Assembly: GCF_021603585.1 (NCBI RefSeq)
Contig: NZ_BQHI01000025.1
Location: 19,867 to 83,866 of the forward strand
DNA: 64,000 nt
Direction: 5' to 3'
Source of the DNA: Pseudomonas sputi
Lineage (GTDB): Bacteria; Pseudomonadota; Gammaproteobacteria; Pseudomonadales; Pseudomonadaceae
Positions 1 through 8,449 of the stretch are shown one piece after another. A program made the position numbers and the translations under genes. The notes under the pieces were generated by a model that searched no databases, was not told where the DNA came from, and saw nothing but the letters and a program-made list of their open reading frames with translations. The stretch's first letter is position 1, and the number at the start of each line of letters is the position of its first letter.

Positions 1-2
1 TC

Positions 3-734
3 AGCGACCTGATGCGCTTGAACAAGAGCTTCATCGTGCACCGTTCGATCACCGGGCGCCGCGAGAAAATGGCGGCGTATCAATTGCTGTCGGCCTACAT
101 CAACCACTCGATCCGCAATGATTGCGCCTCGATCTGGATCGCCCAGGCCGAAGGTCGGGCCAAGGACGGCGACGATCGTACCGAGTCGGCGATCCTCAAG
201 ATGTTCCACATGAGCCGCAAGGACGAGCCGTTCGGCGAGGTCATCCAGTCGCTGAACCTGACTCCGGTGTCGATCAGCTACGAATACGACCCGTGCGACC
301 AGGCCAAGGCCCGTGAGCTGTACATCCGCGCCACCACCGGCACCTACAGCAAGGCGCCGGGCGAGGATGACGTGAGCATCGCCAAGGGCATCACCGGCTA
401 CAAGGGCCGGGTGCACGTGAACTTCGCTGCGCCGATCACCGAGCTGTTCGAGGACACCAAGCAATTGGCGGTCGAGATGGACAAGCAGATTCTCGGCGGC
501 TACCGGTTGTTCCCGGTGCATTACCTGGCGTATGCGCAGTGGGCCGATGCCGATCCGCAGTTGAACGTGCCGAAGGCTGCCGACGTGTTCGGTGCCGAGG
601 AACTGGCCAAGGCCCAGGAAGAGTGGCAGAGCCGTCTGGACGCTTGCCCGCAAGAGCATCGTCCGTATCTGGTGCTGCAATATGCGACGCCAGTGCGCAA
701 TCAGTACCGGGTCAAGGCTGGCTTGCCGCTGTAA
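3..734 (+). CDS. PlsC-family glycerol acyltransferase, C-terminal part (5' truncated by window edge)
   Basis: The frame is open from base 3, so this is the C-terminal part of a larger gene. It probably transfers an acyl chain to (lyso)glycerophosphate in phospholipid synthesis. The stretch IWIAQAEGRAKDG looks like the PlsC-family substrate-binding block (usually xPEGTR-like). The catalytic HxxxxD block must lie upstream, outside the window. About 243 residues are visible, ending at TAA 732-734, followed 18 bases later by a strong terminator. The family is fairly certain; the exact substrate (G3P or 1-acyl-G3P) is not. Confidence 0.7.
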   Translation, partial: SDLMRLNKSFIVHRSITGRREKMAAYQLLSAYINHSIRNDCASIWIAQAEGRAKDGDDRTESAILKMFHMSRKDEPFGEVIQSLNLTPVSISYEYDPCDQAKARELYIRATTGTYSKAPGEDDVSIAKGITGYKGRVHVNFAAPITELFEDTKQLAVEMDKQILGGYRLFPVHYLAYAQWADADPQLNVPKAADVFGAEELAKAQEEWQSRLDACPQEHRPYLVLQYATPVRNQYRVKAGLPL

Positions 735-752
735 GCGGTTTTGGCCGGATAC

Positions 753-780
753 AAGAACGGCGCCTTCGGGCGCCGTTCTT
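753..780. terminator. Bidirectional intrinsic terminator
   Basis: A perfect 12-bp stem (753-764 / 769-780) closed by a TTCG tetraloop. It lies between the convergent ends of the acyltransferase and the small membrane-protein gene and can serve both strands. Confidence 0.85.
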
Positions 781-783
781 CGT

Positions 784-1062
784 TCAGAAGCGGGTACTGA
801 TCCAGGACACCAGCAACGCCAGCCCCAGGCAGGCAAAACCGAAGCGGTAGAAGAAGCGGTTCATGCGCAGGGTCGCCCAATCGAGCACCGGTTCCTGATT
901 CGGCTGACTTTGGCGCTGGGCCGCGATACTGGCCATCGCCCGTTGTTCACGGCGACGGGTCGCGTGCAGCAGCCAACTGCCGGGGAAGGCCAACAGCAGG
1001 GCCAGCAGGTTGATCAGTTTGGCGGGATGGGCGGTAAACAGCGTCATCAAGTGCAGCGACAT
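784..1062 (-). CDS. Small conserved membrane protein of unknown function
   Basis: About 92 residues from ATG at 1062, chosen because GAGGT sits about 6 bases upstream; the frame remains open further upstream, but without a comparable start. Two hydrophobic segments are visible, LINLLALLLAFPGSWLL near residues 16-32 and FACLGLALLVSWI near the C-terminus. Between them is a basic, polar stretch rich in R and Q. I do not recognise a named family. It is most likely a small inner-membrane protein. Confidence 0.6.
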   Translation of the reverse strand: MSLHLMTLFTAHPAKLINLLALLLAFPGSWLLHATRRREQRAMASIAAQRQSQPNQEPVLDWATLRMNRFFYRFGFACLGLALLVSWISTRF

Positions 1063-1255
1063 CACAGACCTCAATCTAGACCGGTATGGCGAGCGCCAGA
1101 TCGACGACCGCGGCGCGGATTCTACCGGAACCCTCCCCGCCAACCCCAGTCTTTACGACAAATAACCCATCAATCGACCGATGGCTGTCCTGTGTCACGG
1201 CATCGTCATTTGTTTCAGTCACCCTGCGCGCCTCGAAACCGACACGGAACGCGAC

Positions 1256-1462
1256 ATGCTTCACGCTGAAAACCAGGATCGCCTGTACCTCATCTCCCCG
1301 TCCGACGAGCAGCAAACCCTCGTCGGCAGCCTGGCCTTCAATGTTCAGGACCGTCACTGGCTGGTGTATTGCGCCCTCGGCGGGCACCAGCACGCGGACT
1401 TGCCCGAGACCGACCTGCTGACCGGCGTCAGCGTCCTCGACTTCTATTCCCAGGCCGCCTGA
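1256..1462 (+). CDS. Hypothetical protein, 68 aa
   Basis: A short soluble protein starting MLHAENQDRLYL. I chose the ATG at 1256 because GGAAC precedes it; a longer reading from 1181 has no ribosome site and an untypical N-terminus. It is followed immediately by a strong terminator, which supports a real gene. No domain recognised. Confidence 0.55.
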   Translation: MLHAENQDRLYLISPSDEQQTLVGSLAFNVQDRHWLVYCALGGHQHADLPETDLLTGVSVLDFYSQAA

Positions 1463-1465
1463 ACG

Positions 1466-1502
1466 AAAAAAGCCCGGGGCCATCACTGGCTCCGGGCTTT
1501 TT
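1466..1502. terminator. Intrinsic terminator
   Basis: Stem AAAAAAGCCCGG / CCGGGCTTTTTT around the sequence GGCCATCACTGGCT. It has an A-run on one side and a T-run on the other, so it can act for both the 68-aa gene and the convergent lipoprotein gene. Confidence 0.85.
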
Positions 1503-1519
1503 CACATCTGGTGCATGGC

Positions 1520-2104
1520 TTATTCGGCGAGGATCTGGCCTATGGACGGATCCTTGAACAGACGGGTCAACGCATCGCTCAGCACATCGCTGACCAGTTT
1601 GGTGTTGGTTTCCTGGTTCGGCGCCATGCCGAAACGCTGGTCCAGCGAGGCGCCGTAACGGCCGCTGTAGCGACGGTTGCCGCTCTGCACGTCGGAGCGG
1701 AAGGTCGCGCCGATGGTGGCCTCGGTCACGTACATGCCTTCTTTCGGCGACTGGTATTTCAGCTCAGTCAGGGTCACGGTCAGTTGTGGAGCATTCATCG
1801 CACCGCTGGACGGGGTGAAGCCCAGCAGACGTACGGCCGCTTCGGCCTGGGCCTGCAACTTCGGCAGGATCTGCTCGCGCTGCACGGTGATGGCGCTGGT
1901 TTCCGGGTACAGGCCGCCACGGGTGCCGAGGGTTGGTGACGGACGACCGTCAACCACGCGAACCACGACAGGCTGGCCATGGCCGACCGGTGCCAGCTGA
2001 GTGGTCAGCTTCGGTTCCGGGCTCAGTTGTTGCGGGCTGTGGGCGCAGCCAACCAGGGTCAAACTGGTCACAGTGATCAAACCGAACAACAGGCGTTGCA
2101 ACAT
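1520..2104 (-). CDS. YajG-family lipoprotein
   Basis: 194 residues from ATG 2104, preceded by GGAGAG. The N-terminus is a lipoprotein signal with lipobox LTLVGC, so the mature protein would begin at Cys about residue 20. The remaining sequence (repeated LTV-TLTEL and the GKR-like RRYSGRYGASLDQRFG part) fits the YajG/DUF799-like small lipoproteins of gammaproteobacteria, whose function is unknown. It is predicted to be outer-membrane anchored, and stands as a single gene. Confidence 0.65.
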   Translation of the reverse strand: MLQRLLFGLITVTSLTLVGCAHSPQQLSPEPKLTTQLAPVGHGQPVVVRVVDGRPSPTLGTRGGLYPETSAITVQREQILPKLQAQAEAAVRLLGFTPSSGAMNAPQLTVTLTELKYQSPKEGMYVTEATIGATFRSDVQSGNRRYSGRYGASLDQRFGMAPNQETNTKLVSDVLSDALTRLFKDPSIGQILAE

Positions 2105-2294
2105 GCTCTTCTCTCCAGAATCAGGCACAGACAGGCCGGCAGTATAGCGGTGGGCCACTGTGGGTCACCAGCACTGAAATCTCTGACAAAGCCCGCCGCC
2201 AGCGGTTCCTGTCACACATTCTTCACCCCCCATACACGTGCGCGTCACGCCCCTTTGACAATCTTCCTCACAGATTCCCAAAAGGAGCACTGTC

Positions 2295-2528
2295 ATGCGC
2301 TATCTGATCTCGTTGTTCGCCCCCCGCCCGCTGCACCGCAGCTTTGCCCTGCTCGACCGCAACGGCCATTGCCAGGCCTTCAAGCAATGCAGCCTGCAAC
2401 CGATGGGTGACGGCTGGGTGGAAATCGAGGAAATCCGTCTCAACTGGCTGCACCAGCCACTGCCCGCCAGCGCCCGGGTCGAACAGCAGCGCCCACGCGC
2501 ACGCGCTCAGGCAATGTTGAGCATCTGA
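2295..2528 (+). CDS. Hypothetical protein, 77 aa
   Basis: Preceded by AAAAGGAGC nine bases from the ATG, a good ribosome site. The product begins MRYLISLFAPRPLHRSF and has no membrane segment or signal peptide. It looks like a small conserved pseudomonad protein of unknown function. It lies between the divergent YajG-type gene and the mqo leader. Confidence 0.6.
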   Translation: MRYLISLFAPRPLHRSFALLDRNGHCQAFKQCSLQPMGDGWVEIEEIRLNWLHQPLPASARVEQQRPRARAQAMLSI

Positions 2529-3227
2529 CCGGATGCCTAATAAAAGTCATTAAACTCGACCAACTCCGCGCATTTCTTCGATACAATCTCCCCCCGATTA
2601 TAAGGACGTCTCCTGATCGGGCCCCGCAACAGCGTCAATGCGCTTGCATTGGCATCCAAATCGCCCACAGAGAGCCGCCCACACAGATCGAGTGAAGCTG
2701 GCGTGCTTGCTGTTTCCCTGGCAAATCCCGCTTTTCGCGAATCTGCAGAGCTGTCATGACGCTCGGCCACTGAGTAGTTTGCCCCTCCGGGCACGGTGCC
2801 AGCCCCGGACAGCCCTTTTTGAGGTTCACGTCTTCAAAAGAGCGTGAAAAAAACGGGTTTTCACAACTTCACAAGAGTGTGGCGAGCAAATGAATAGTTT
2901 TGCGTCTGAACATGCACCATTAGCGTCTGAAACAGCCCAACGACACAGGAACGGGAACGCCTCGACTACCGGAGCCTGAAGCCTGTCCGCTACGGATTTG
3001 GTTGCACGAACGGATGTCTCGACCATAAGTCGAATTGCCAGCCCCGTGCCGAAATGAGTTCATGGGACTCTTGAAGCCAGGCCGCACGCATCCGTCGAAG
3101 TTGCGAAAAATTGCGAAGATTCGGACATGGCACACCTGACCAAGGATACCGGGGCTCAACTGACCTGCCCTGGACGCCTGGCAGCCATGCCGACAATTTG
3201 GTGCTGCAGATTTTGGAGACGCGTTAA
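2529..3227. other. Gene-free 0.7 kb upstream region / leader of mqo
   Basis: About 700 bases without a credible gene; the short frames here lack ribosome sites and coding character. It holds a palindrome GGCACGGTGCC within a larger TCCGGG...CCCGGA inverted repeat near 2789-2812, two GCGTCTGAA copies at 2902-2910 and 2923-2931, and a possible TTGCAC-16-CATAAG promoter at 3002-3029. The length and internal repeats suggest regulation of mqo, but no known riboswitch was recognised. Confidence 0.5.
2902..2931. promoter_or_regulatory. Tandem GCGTCTGAA repeat upstream of mqo
   Basis: Two identical 9-base copies (2902-2910 and 2923-2931) spaced exactly 21 bases, about two helical turns. That spacing would place two protein-binding sites on the same DNA face. 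The binding factor is unknown; this is inferred from the repeat alone. Confidence 0.4.
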
Positions 3228-4736
3228 ATGGCGCATAACGAAGCAGTCGACGTAGTTCTGGTTGGGGCCGGCATCATGAGTGCCACCCTCGCAGTACTGC
3301 TCAAGGAACTCGACCCGGCGATCAAGCTGGAAGTCGTCGAGCTGATGGATTCCGGTGCCGCCGAGAGTTCCAACCCCTGGAACAACGCCGGTACCGGCCA
3401 CGCCGGCCTGTGCGAGCTGAACTACACGCCGCAGGCTGCCGACGGCACCGTCGACATCAAGAAAGCCGTGCACATCAACACCCAGTTCGAGGTGTCGAAG
3501 CAGTTCTGGTCGTACCTGACCAAAAAAGGCACGTTCGGCTCGTGCAAATCCTTCATCAGTCCGGTGCCGCACCTGAGTTACGTCGAGGGCGAGAAAGGCG
3601 TGTCGTTCCTCAAGGAACGCTTCAACGTGCTGCACAAGCACCACGCCTTCGCCGACATGGAATACACCGAAGACAAGGCGAAGATGGCCGAGTGGATGCC
3701 ACTGATGATGCCGGGTCGTCCAAAAGACCAGGTGCTCGCCGCCACCCGCGTGATCAACGGCACCGACGTCAACTTCGGCGCCCTGACCAATCAGTTGCTC
3801 AAGCACCTGACCAGCGCACCCGATGCCCAGGTCAAGTACTGCAAGCGCGTGACCGGCCTCAAGCGTAACGGCAATGGCTGGACCGTCAGCATCAAGGACG
3901 TCAACAGCGGCAGCAGCCGTGAAGTCGACGCCAAGTTCGTGTTCCTCGGCGCCGGTGGCGCGGCCCTGCCGCTGCTGCAAGCCTCGGGCATCGAAGAAAG
4001 CAAAGGCTTCGGCGGCTTCCCGATCAGCGGCCAGTGGCTGCGTTGCGACAACCCGGATGTGGTCAAGCATCACCAGGCCAAGGTTTACAGCCAGGCGGCC
4101 GTGGGTTCGCCACCGATGTCCGTGCCGCACCTGGACACCCGCGTGGTCGACGGCAAGAAATCCCTGCTGTTCGGGCCATACGCCGGTTTCACCACCAAGT
4201 TCCTCAAGCACGGCTCCTTCATGGACCTGCCGCTGTCGGTTCGCGCCGGCAACATCGGGCCGATGCTGGCCGTGGCAAAAAACAACATGGACCTGACCAA
4301 GTACCTGGTCAGCGAAGTGATGCAGTCGATGGAACAGCGTCTGGAATCCCTGCGCCGTTTCTACCCCGAGGCGAAAGCCGAAGACTGGCGCCTGGAAGTG
4401 GCCGGCCAACGGGTGCAGATCATCAAGAAAGACCCGAAAAAAGGCGGCATCCTGCAGTTCGGTACCGAACTGGTGGCCGCGAAGGACGGCTCCCTCGCCG
4501 CCCTGCTCGGCGCTTCACCAGGTGCTTCGGTGACCGTTTCGATCATGCTGGAACTGATCGAGAAGTGCTTCCCGGCCAAGGCCAAGGGTGAGTGGGCTGC
4601 CAAACTGGCGGAAATTTTCCCGGCCCGTGAAAAGGTCCTGGAAACCGACGCTGCGCTGTATCGCAAGATCAACACGCAGAACAACGTCGCGCTGGAACTG
4701 GTTGAAGCCAGCAACGAGACCGAAAGCTACGCCTGA
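3228..4736 (+). CDS. mqo: Malate:quinone oxidoreductase
   Basis: FAD-dependent membrane-associated enzyme that oxidises malate to oxaloacetate and passes electrons to quinone, replacing or supplementing NAD-malate dehydrogenase in the TCA cycle. The N-terminal dinucleotide motif [14 protein letters not shown] (residues about 9-22) is followed by [24 protein letters not shown], characteristic of Mqo. The 502 residues are the family's normal length. The start has TTGGAGA upstream. It is a single gene ending in a strong terminator, and its long 5' leader suggests carbon-source regulation. Confidence 0.97.
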   Translation: MAHNEAVDVVLVGAGIMSATLAVLLKELDPAIKLEVVELMDSGAAESSNPWNNAGTGHAGLCELNYTPQAADGTVDIKKAVHINTQFEVSKQFWSYLTKKGTFGSCKSFISPVPHLSYVEGEKGVSFLKERFNVLHKHHAFADMEYTEDKAKMAEWMPLMMPGRPKDQVLAATRVINGTDVNFGALTNQLLKHLTSAPDAQVKYCKRVTGLKRNGNGWTVSIKDVNSGSSREVDAKFVFLGAGGAALPLLQASGIEESKGFGGFPISGQWLRCDNPDVVKHHQAKVYSQAAVGSPPMSVPHLDTRVVDGKKSLLFGPYAGFTTKFLKHGSFMDLPLSVRAGNIGPMLAVAKNNMDLTKYLVSEVMQSMEQRLESLRRFYPEAKAEDWRLEVAGQRVQIIKKDPKKGGILQFGTELVAAKDGSLAALLGASPGASVTVSIMLELIEKCFPAKAKGEWAAKLAEIFPAREKVLETDAALYRKINTQNNVALELVEASNETESYA

Positions 4737-4750
4737 TTCGGCCCCATGAA

Positions 4751-4786
4751 AAACGCCCCGCACTCAGTCAGTGCGGGGCGTTTTTT
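4751..4786. terminator. Intrinsic terminator after mqo
   Basis: A 13-bp perfect stem AAACGCCCCGCAC / GTGCGGGGCGTTT with a 7-base loop and a T-run. It lies between mqo and the convergent 99-aa gene. Confidence 0.9.
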
Positions 4787-5084
4787 ATGCCTTTAGAAAA
4801 CCGCGGGCTTTCTCGATCAGCTCGATGTATTCCTGGGCGTTGCGCTGATCGCGGATCTGATCGACGAAGGTCTTGCCGTGCTCGTCCTTGCCATCCACGT
4901 CATAACCGGCTGCAACGAAGAACGTCAGGAAACGCTCGAAATCGTCGATGCGCAGGCCACGGTAAGCCTTGACCAGTTTGTGCAGCGACGGCGAAGTGGC
5001 GTCGACCGGCTCAAAATCGAGAAACAGCTTGATCTGCTCATCGCCGATCTCGTCACCAATCACTTGCTTCTTATCTTTACGCAT
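4785..5084 (-). CDS. PA4642-family small protein
   Basis: 99-residue charged soluble protein starting MRKDKKQVIGDEIGDEQIK. Its place directly after mqo on the opposite strand is conserved in Pseudomonas as I recall it (PA4642 family). The C-terminal half DVDGKDEHGKTFVDQIRDQ resembles a short ankyrin-like helix pair, but this is weak. Function unknown. Confidence 0.65.
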   Translation of the reverse strand: MRKDKKQVIGDEIGDEQIKLFLDFEPVDATSPSLHKLVKAYRGLRIDDFERFLTFFVAAGYDVDGKDEHGKTFVDQIRDQRNAQEYIELIEKARGFLKA

Positions 5085-5147
5085 TGCCGACTCCAGCTCG
5101 CAGACATTTCACGGGGCGGGCAGTTTACCCCTGCGCAGGCACAAGGC

Positions 5148-5627
5148 TCAACGCGAGCGCGTGCTGCCGGTGTGCAAATCGGCCCAGATATGACCGTTGG
5201 CGTAGGTCAGGAACTGGCAATACACGGTGCCATTGCGCAACAGATCGATCACCACCCGGTACTGGGCCAGCGGGTAATAGAGCGTCAGGGTTTTGCTCTT
5301 GGCGTCATACGCCGGTTTTTTCAGGCTTTTGCTTTCGCCATCGAAGTTGACCAGCACCTGATTGATCGACGCCCCCTTGTTCAGGGGTTTGCCTTTGAGG
5401 CGGATCATCAACGAAGAGGTGACCGGAATCGGCTGCTGATTGGACTGACGCTGGGCCCCCACCACCACTGAATAATCGGTGACCTGCAACAGTTGCTGCT
5501 GCTCGGGTTCGGCATCGCGCAGGGTCAGATCGTCCGGCGGCAGGAATTGACTGTGCATCGGAGCGGCGGACAGGGGCAGGCTGAGGGTCAGCAACAGAGC
5601 GGCGCAGCTGCGGATCAAGAGGCTCAT
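5148..5627 (-). CDS. Secreted/periplasmic protein of unknown function
   Basis: 159 residues. The first 21 form a Sec signal peptide (RSCAALLLTLSLPLSAAP), with cleavage likely after SAA or SAAP. The mature part is soluble and mostly beta-like, with no recognised enzyme motif. A single gene between the PA4642-like gene and hpt, all on the minus strand. Confidence 0.6.
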   Translation of the reverse strand: MSLLIRSCAALLLTLSLPLSAAPMHSQFLPPDDLTLRDAEPEQQQLLQVTDYSVVVGAQRQSNQQPIPVTSSLMIRLKGKPLNKGASINQVLVNFDGESKSLKKPAYDAKSKTLTLYYPLAQYRVVIDLLRNGTVYCQFLTYANGHIWADLHTGSTRSR

Positions 5628-5675
5628 GACAGGCTCCGGGGGACGGGGCCGAGCACTTTAGCAGCCTTTAAAGCA

Positions 5676-5704
5676 AAAGATCGCAGCCTGGGGCTGCGAT
5701 CTTT
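5676..5704. terminator. Terminator-like REP palindrome after hpt
   Basis: 13-bp perfect stem AAAGATCGCAGCC / GGCTGCGATCTTT with TGG loop, followed on the minus strand by a T-rich stretch. The core resembles repeat palindromes dispersed in P. fluorescens genomes; here it probably ends hpt transcription. Confidence 0.75.
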
Positions 5705-5714
5705 CAGGGGGGGC

Positions 5715-6272
5715 TTACATGCCTTTGACGGCGAAGATCCCGTTGGCGTTGCGCCAGTAGCCTTTGTAGTCCATGCCGTAACCGAAGATGTAACGGTCGA
5801 TGCACGGCAGACCGACGAAGTCGGCTTTCAGATCAGGACGAGCCTTGCGGTCGTGCTCCTTGTCGATCAGCACGGCAGTGTGCACTTTGCGCGCGCCAGC
5901 GTGACGGCAGAAGTCGATGATCGCGCCGAGGGTGTGACCTTCGTCGAGGATGTCGTCGATGATCAGCACGTCGCGGTCGATGAACGAGACTTCCGGCTTG
6001 GCTTTCCAGAACAGGTCGCCACCACTGGTTTCGTTGCGATAGCGGGTGGCGTGCAGGTAGGACGCTTCCAGCGGGAACTGCAAATGAGTCAGCAGTTTGC
6101 CGGAGAAGATCAGGCCACCGTTCATCACGCAGAACACCACCGGGTTGCTGTCGGCCAGTTGTTCGTTGATTTGTGCACCGACGCGGGCAATGGCAGCCTC
6201 GACTTCAGCTTCGGTGTACAGGCAGTCAGCCTCTCGCATGATTTGACGGATATGCTCGAGATCAGCGGACAT
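5715..6272 (-). CDS. hpt: Hypoxanthine-guanine phosphoribosyltransferase
   Basis: Converts hypoxanthine or guanine and PRPP to IMP or GMP in purine salvage. The PRPP-binding motif is VLIIDDILDEGHTL; the catalytic flexible loop and the base-binding region FVGLPCIDRYIFGYG follow. The chosen ATG at 6272 (MSADLEHIRQ) has GGAGAG upstream and gives 185 aa, the usual length; the ORF extends 13 residues further without a better start. It is divergent from upp-uraA, so salvage of both base types shares one intergenic region. Confidence 0.92.
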   Translation of the reverse strand: MSADLEHIRQIMREADCLYTEAEVEAAIARVGAQINEQLADSNPVVFCVMNGGLIFSGKLLTHLQFPLEASYLHATRYRNETSGGDLFWKAKPEVSFIDRDVLIIDDILDEGHTLGAIIDFCRHAGARKVHTAVLIDKEHDRKARPDLKADFVGLPCIDRYIFGYGMDYKGYWRNANGIFAVKGM

Positions 6273-6362
6273 GGCGCTCTCCAGGGGGACGGATTTCGGA
6301 AAAGCGGGCAAAGGTACGCATCAACCGGGGCCGAATCAAGCATTTGTGGACTAACGTACTGT

Positions 6363-6378
6363 ATGTCCTATAGGACAT
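6363..6378. promoter_or_regulatory. Perfect 16-bp palindrome in the hpt-upp intergenic region
   Basis: ATGTCCTATAGGACAT reads identically on both strands and lies between the divergent hpt and upp starts, close to a possible TTGTGG (6344-6349) / CCTATA (6367-6372) promoter. It looks like an operator for a dimeric regulator. It does not match the E. coli PurR consensus. Confidence 0.5.
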
Positions 6379-6388
6379 CACCCTCGGA

Positions 6389-6400
6389 TAGATTAATCTA
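6389..6400. promoter_or_regulatory. Second perfect palindrome (12 bp) upstream of upp
   Basis: TAGATTAATCTA lies 37 bases before the upp start and 10 bases after the 16-bp palindrome. It may be a second operator or half of a composite site; the factor is unknown. Confidence 0.35.
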
Positions 6401-6436
6401 GGCCGGTTTTTTTGCCCGCCGCCGGAGCCTTTCCCC

Positions 6437-7075
6437 ATGTCCATCCAAGAGATCCGCCATCCGCTGATCCGTCACAAACTTGGCCTTATGCGCCGTGCAG
6501 ACATCAGCACCAAGAATTTCCGTGAGCTCGCTCAGGAAGTCGGTGCCCTGTTGACCTATGAAGCGACCAAAGACCTGCCGCTGGAAACCTACGATATCGA
6601 AGGTTGGTGCGGCACTGTGTCGGTCGAGAAAATCGCCGGCAAGAAGATTACCGTCGTGCCGATCCTGCGCGCCGGCATCGGCATGCTCGAAGGCGTGCTC
6701 AGCCTGATCCCGGGCGCAAAAGTCAGCGCCGTGGGCGTTGCCCGCAACGAAGAAACCTTGCAGGCCCACACCTATCTGGAAAAACTGGTTCCGGAAATCG
6801 ACGAGCGCCTGGCGATGATCATCGACCCGATGCTCGCCACCGGCAGCTCCATGGTCGCGACCATCGACCTGCTGAAGAAGGCCGGTTGCAAGGACATCCG
6901 CGCGATGGTGCTGGTTGCCGCACCGGAAGGCATTGCCGCTGTCGAGCAGGCCCACCCGGACGTGATCATTTACACCGCGTCCATCGATCAGAAACTCAAC
7001 GAGCACGGTTACATCATTCCTGGGCTTGGCGATGCCGGTGACAAGATCTTCGGCACCAAGCAGAAGGACGCTTAA
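6437..7075 (+). CDS. upp: Uracil phosphoribosyltransferase
   Basis: Makes UMP from uracil and PRPP in pyrimidine salvage. 212 residues, the normal length. The PRPP motif is [13 protein letters not shown], with the preceding [15 protein letters not shown] block and the C-terminal uracil-binding [17 protein letters not shown] that defines Upp. GGAG lies 9 bases before the ATG. Two bases separate it from uraA, so enzyme and transporter form one operon. Confidence 0.96.
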   Translation: MSIQEIRHPLIRHKLGLMRRADISTKNFRELAQEVGALLTYEATKDLPLETYDIEGWCGTVSVEKIAGKKITVVPILRAGIGMLEGVLSLIPGAKVSAVGVARNEETLQAHTYLEKLVPEIDERLAMIIDPMLATGSSMVATIDLLKKAGCKDIRAMVLVAAPEGIAAVEQAHPDVIIYTASIDQKLNEHGYIIPGLGDAGDKIFGTKQKDA

Positions 7076-7077
7076 GC

Positions 7078-8352
7078 ATGCAACAAGAGTTCAACGATCC
7101 GCTCTGGCGCACCGTACTGTCCGGCGCACAGATGCTGTTCGTGGCTTTCGGCGCCCTGGTGCTGATGCCACTGATCACGGGCCTGGACCCGAACGTGGCA
7201 CTGTTTACCGCAGGTCTGGGCACGATACTGTTCCAGATCGTCACCGGGCGTCAGGTACCGGTGTTCCTGGCGTCGAGCTTCGCCTTCATTACCCCGATCA
7301 TTCTCGCCAAGGGCCAGTTCGGCCTCGCCGCGACCATGGGCGGCGTGATGGCGGCCGGTTTCGTCTACACCTTCCTCGGCCTTGCCGTGAAGATCAAAGG
7401 CACCGGGTTCATTGACCGTCTGCTGCCGCCGGTGGTGATCGGCCCTGTGATTATCTCCATCGGCCTGGCCATGGCGCCGATTGCCGCGAACATGGCGATG
7501 GGCAAGGCCGGCGACGGTTCGGAGCTGATCCATTACCAGACCGCGATGATGATCTCGATGCCGGCGCTGCTGACCACGTTGATCGTGGCGGTGTTCGGCA
7601 AGGGCATTTTCCGTCTGGTGCCGATCATTTCCGGCGTGCTGGTGGGCTTTGCCCTGTCCTTCTACTTCGGCGTGGTCGACACCGCAAAGATTGCCGCGGC
7701 ACCGTGGTTTGCCCTGCCGGCCTTCACCGCACCGGAGTTCAACTGGCAGGCGATCCTGTTCATCGTTCCGGTAGCGCTGGCCCCGGCCATCGAACACATC
7801 GGCGGCGTGATTGCGGTCGGCAGCGTGACCGGTCGCGACTACCTGAAGAAGCCGGGCCTGCATCGCACCCTGCTCGGTGACGGCATCGCCACCACCGCAG
7901 CCGGTCTGTTCGGCGGTCCGCCCAACACCACCTACGCGGAAGTGACAGGCGCGGTGATGCTGACCAAGAACTACAACCCGAAAATCATGACCTGGGCGGC
8001 GATCTTCGCCATCAGCCTGGCGTTCATCGGCAAGTTCGGCGCCCTGCTGCAAAGCATTCCGGTGCCGGTGATGGGCGGGATTCTGTGCCTGCTGTTCGGT
8101 TCGATCGCGGCGGTGGGGATGAACACCCTGATCCGTCACAAGATCGATCTGGGCGAGGCGCGCAATCTGGTGATCGTCTCGGTAACCCTGGTGTTCGGTA
8201 TCGGCGGTGTGCTGGTCGGCACCGGCACCGGTCCCGACGACTTCGGTCTCAAAGGCATCGCGCTGTGCGCGGTGGTGGCGATTGCGCTGAACCTGCTGCT
8301 GCCGGGCAATGACGGCTGGAAGCAGAAGAAGGCGGATGAGCCGCTGATCTAA
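7078..8352 (+). CDS. uraA: Uracil permease (NCS2 family)
   Basis: 424-residue inner-membrane protein with about 14 hydrophobic segments. The conserved acidic site PAIEHIGGVIAVGSVTGRDY near residue 240 corresponds to the substrate-binding glutamate region of UraA, and FGGPPNTTYAEVTGAVMLT is the second conserved NCS2 block. Probably a proton symporter for uracil. Translated from ATG 2 bases after upp, with AGAAGGA inside the upp end as ribosome site. Specificity for uracil is inferred from the upp neighbour; xanthine/uracil permeases look alike. Confidence 0.92.
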   Translation: MQQEFNDPLWRTVLSGAQMLFVAFGALVLMPLITGLDPNVALFTAGLGTILFQIVTGRQVPVFLASSFAFITPIILAKGQFGLAATMGGVMAAGFVYTFLGLAVKIKGTGFIDRLLPPVVIGPVIISIGLAMAPIAANMAMGKAGDGSELIHYQTAMMISMPALLTTLIVAVFGKGIFRLVPIISGVLVGFALSFYFGVVDTAKIAAAPWFALPAFTAPEFNWQAILFIVPVALAPAIEHIGGVIAVGSVTGRDYLKKPGLHRTLLGDGIATTAAGLFGGPPNTTYAEVTGAVMLTKNYNPKIMTWAAIFAISLAFIGKFGALLQSIPVPVMGGILCLLFGSIAAVGMNTLIRHKIDLGEARNLVIVSVTLVFGIGGVLVGTGTGPDDFGLKGIALCAVVAIALNLLLPGNDGWKQKKADEPLI

Positions 8353-8365
8353 GCCTTAGCTTCAA

Positions 8366-8425
8366 GATCGTTCCCACGCGGATCAACCCACACTGATCGT
8401 TCCCACGCTCTGCGTGGGAACGATC
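8366..8425. repeat. REP-type palindromic repeat
   Basis: A half-element (GATCGTTCCCACGC at 8366-8379) is followed by a full palindrome at 8395-8425 built from the same arm and its inverse around TC. This is a well-known dispersed sequence of fluorescent pseudomonads. It lies between the convergent ends of uraA and hemH. Confidence 0.85.
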
Positions 8426-8449
8426 AAAGCCAGCCTGCTGGCGACGCTT

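Noticed and set aside
2537-3196. Several short minus-strand frames in the mqo leader
   Set aside because: No ribosome sites, atypical codon use and unlikely compositions; the region is better read as untranslated.
3156-4409. 417-residue minus-strand frame opposite mqo
   Set aside because: Antisense shadow of a clearly identified gene; no recognisable protein features.
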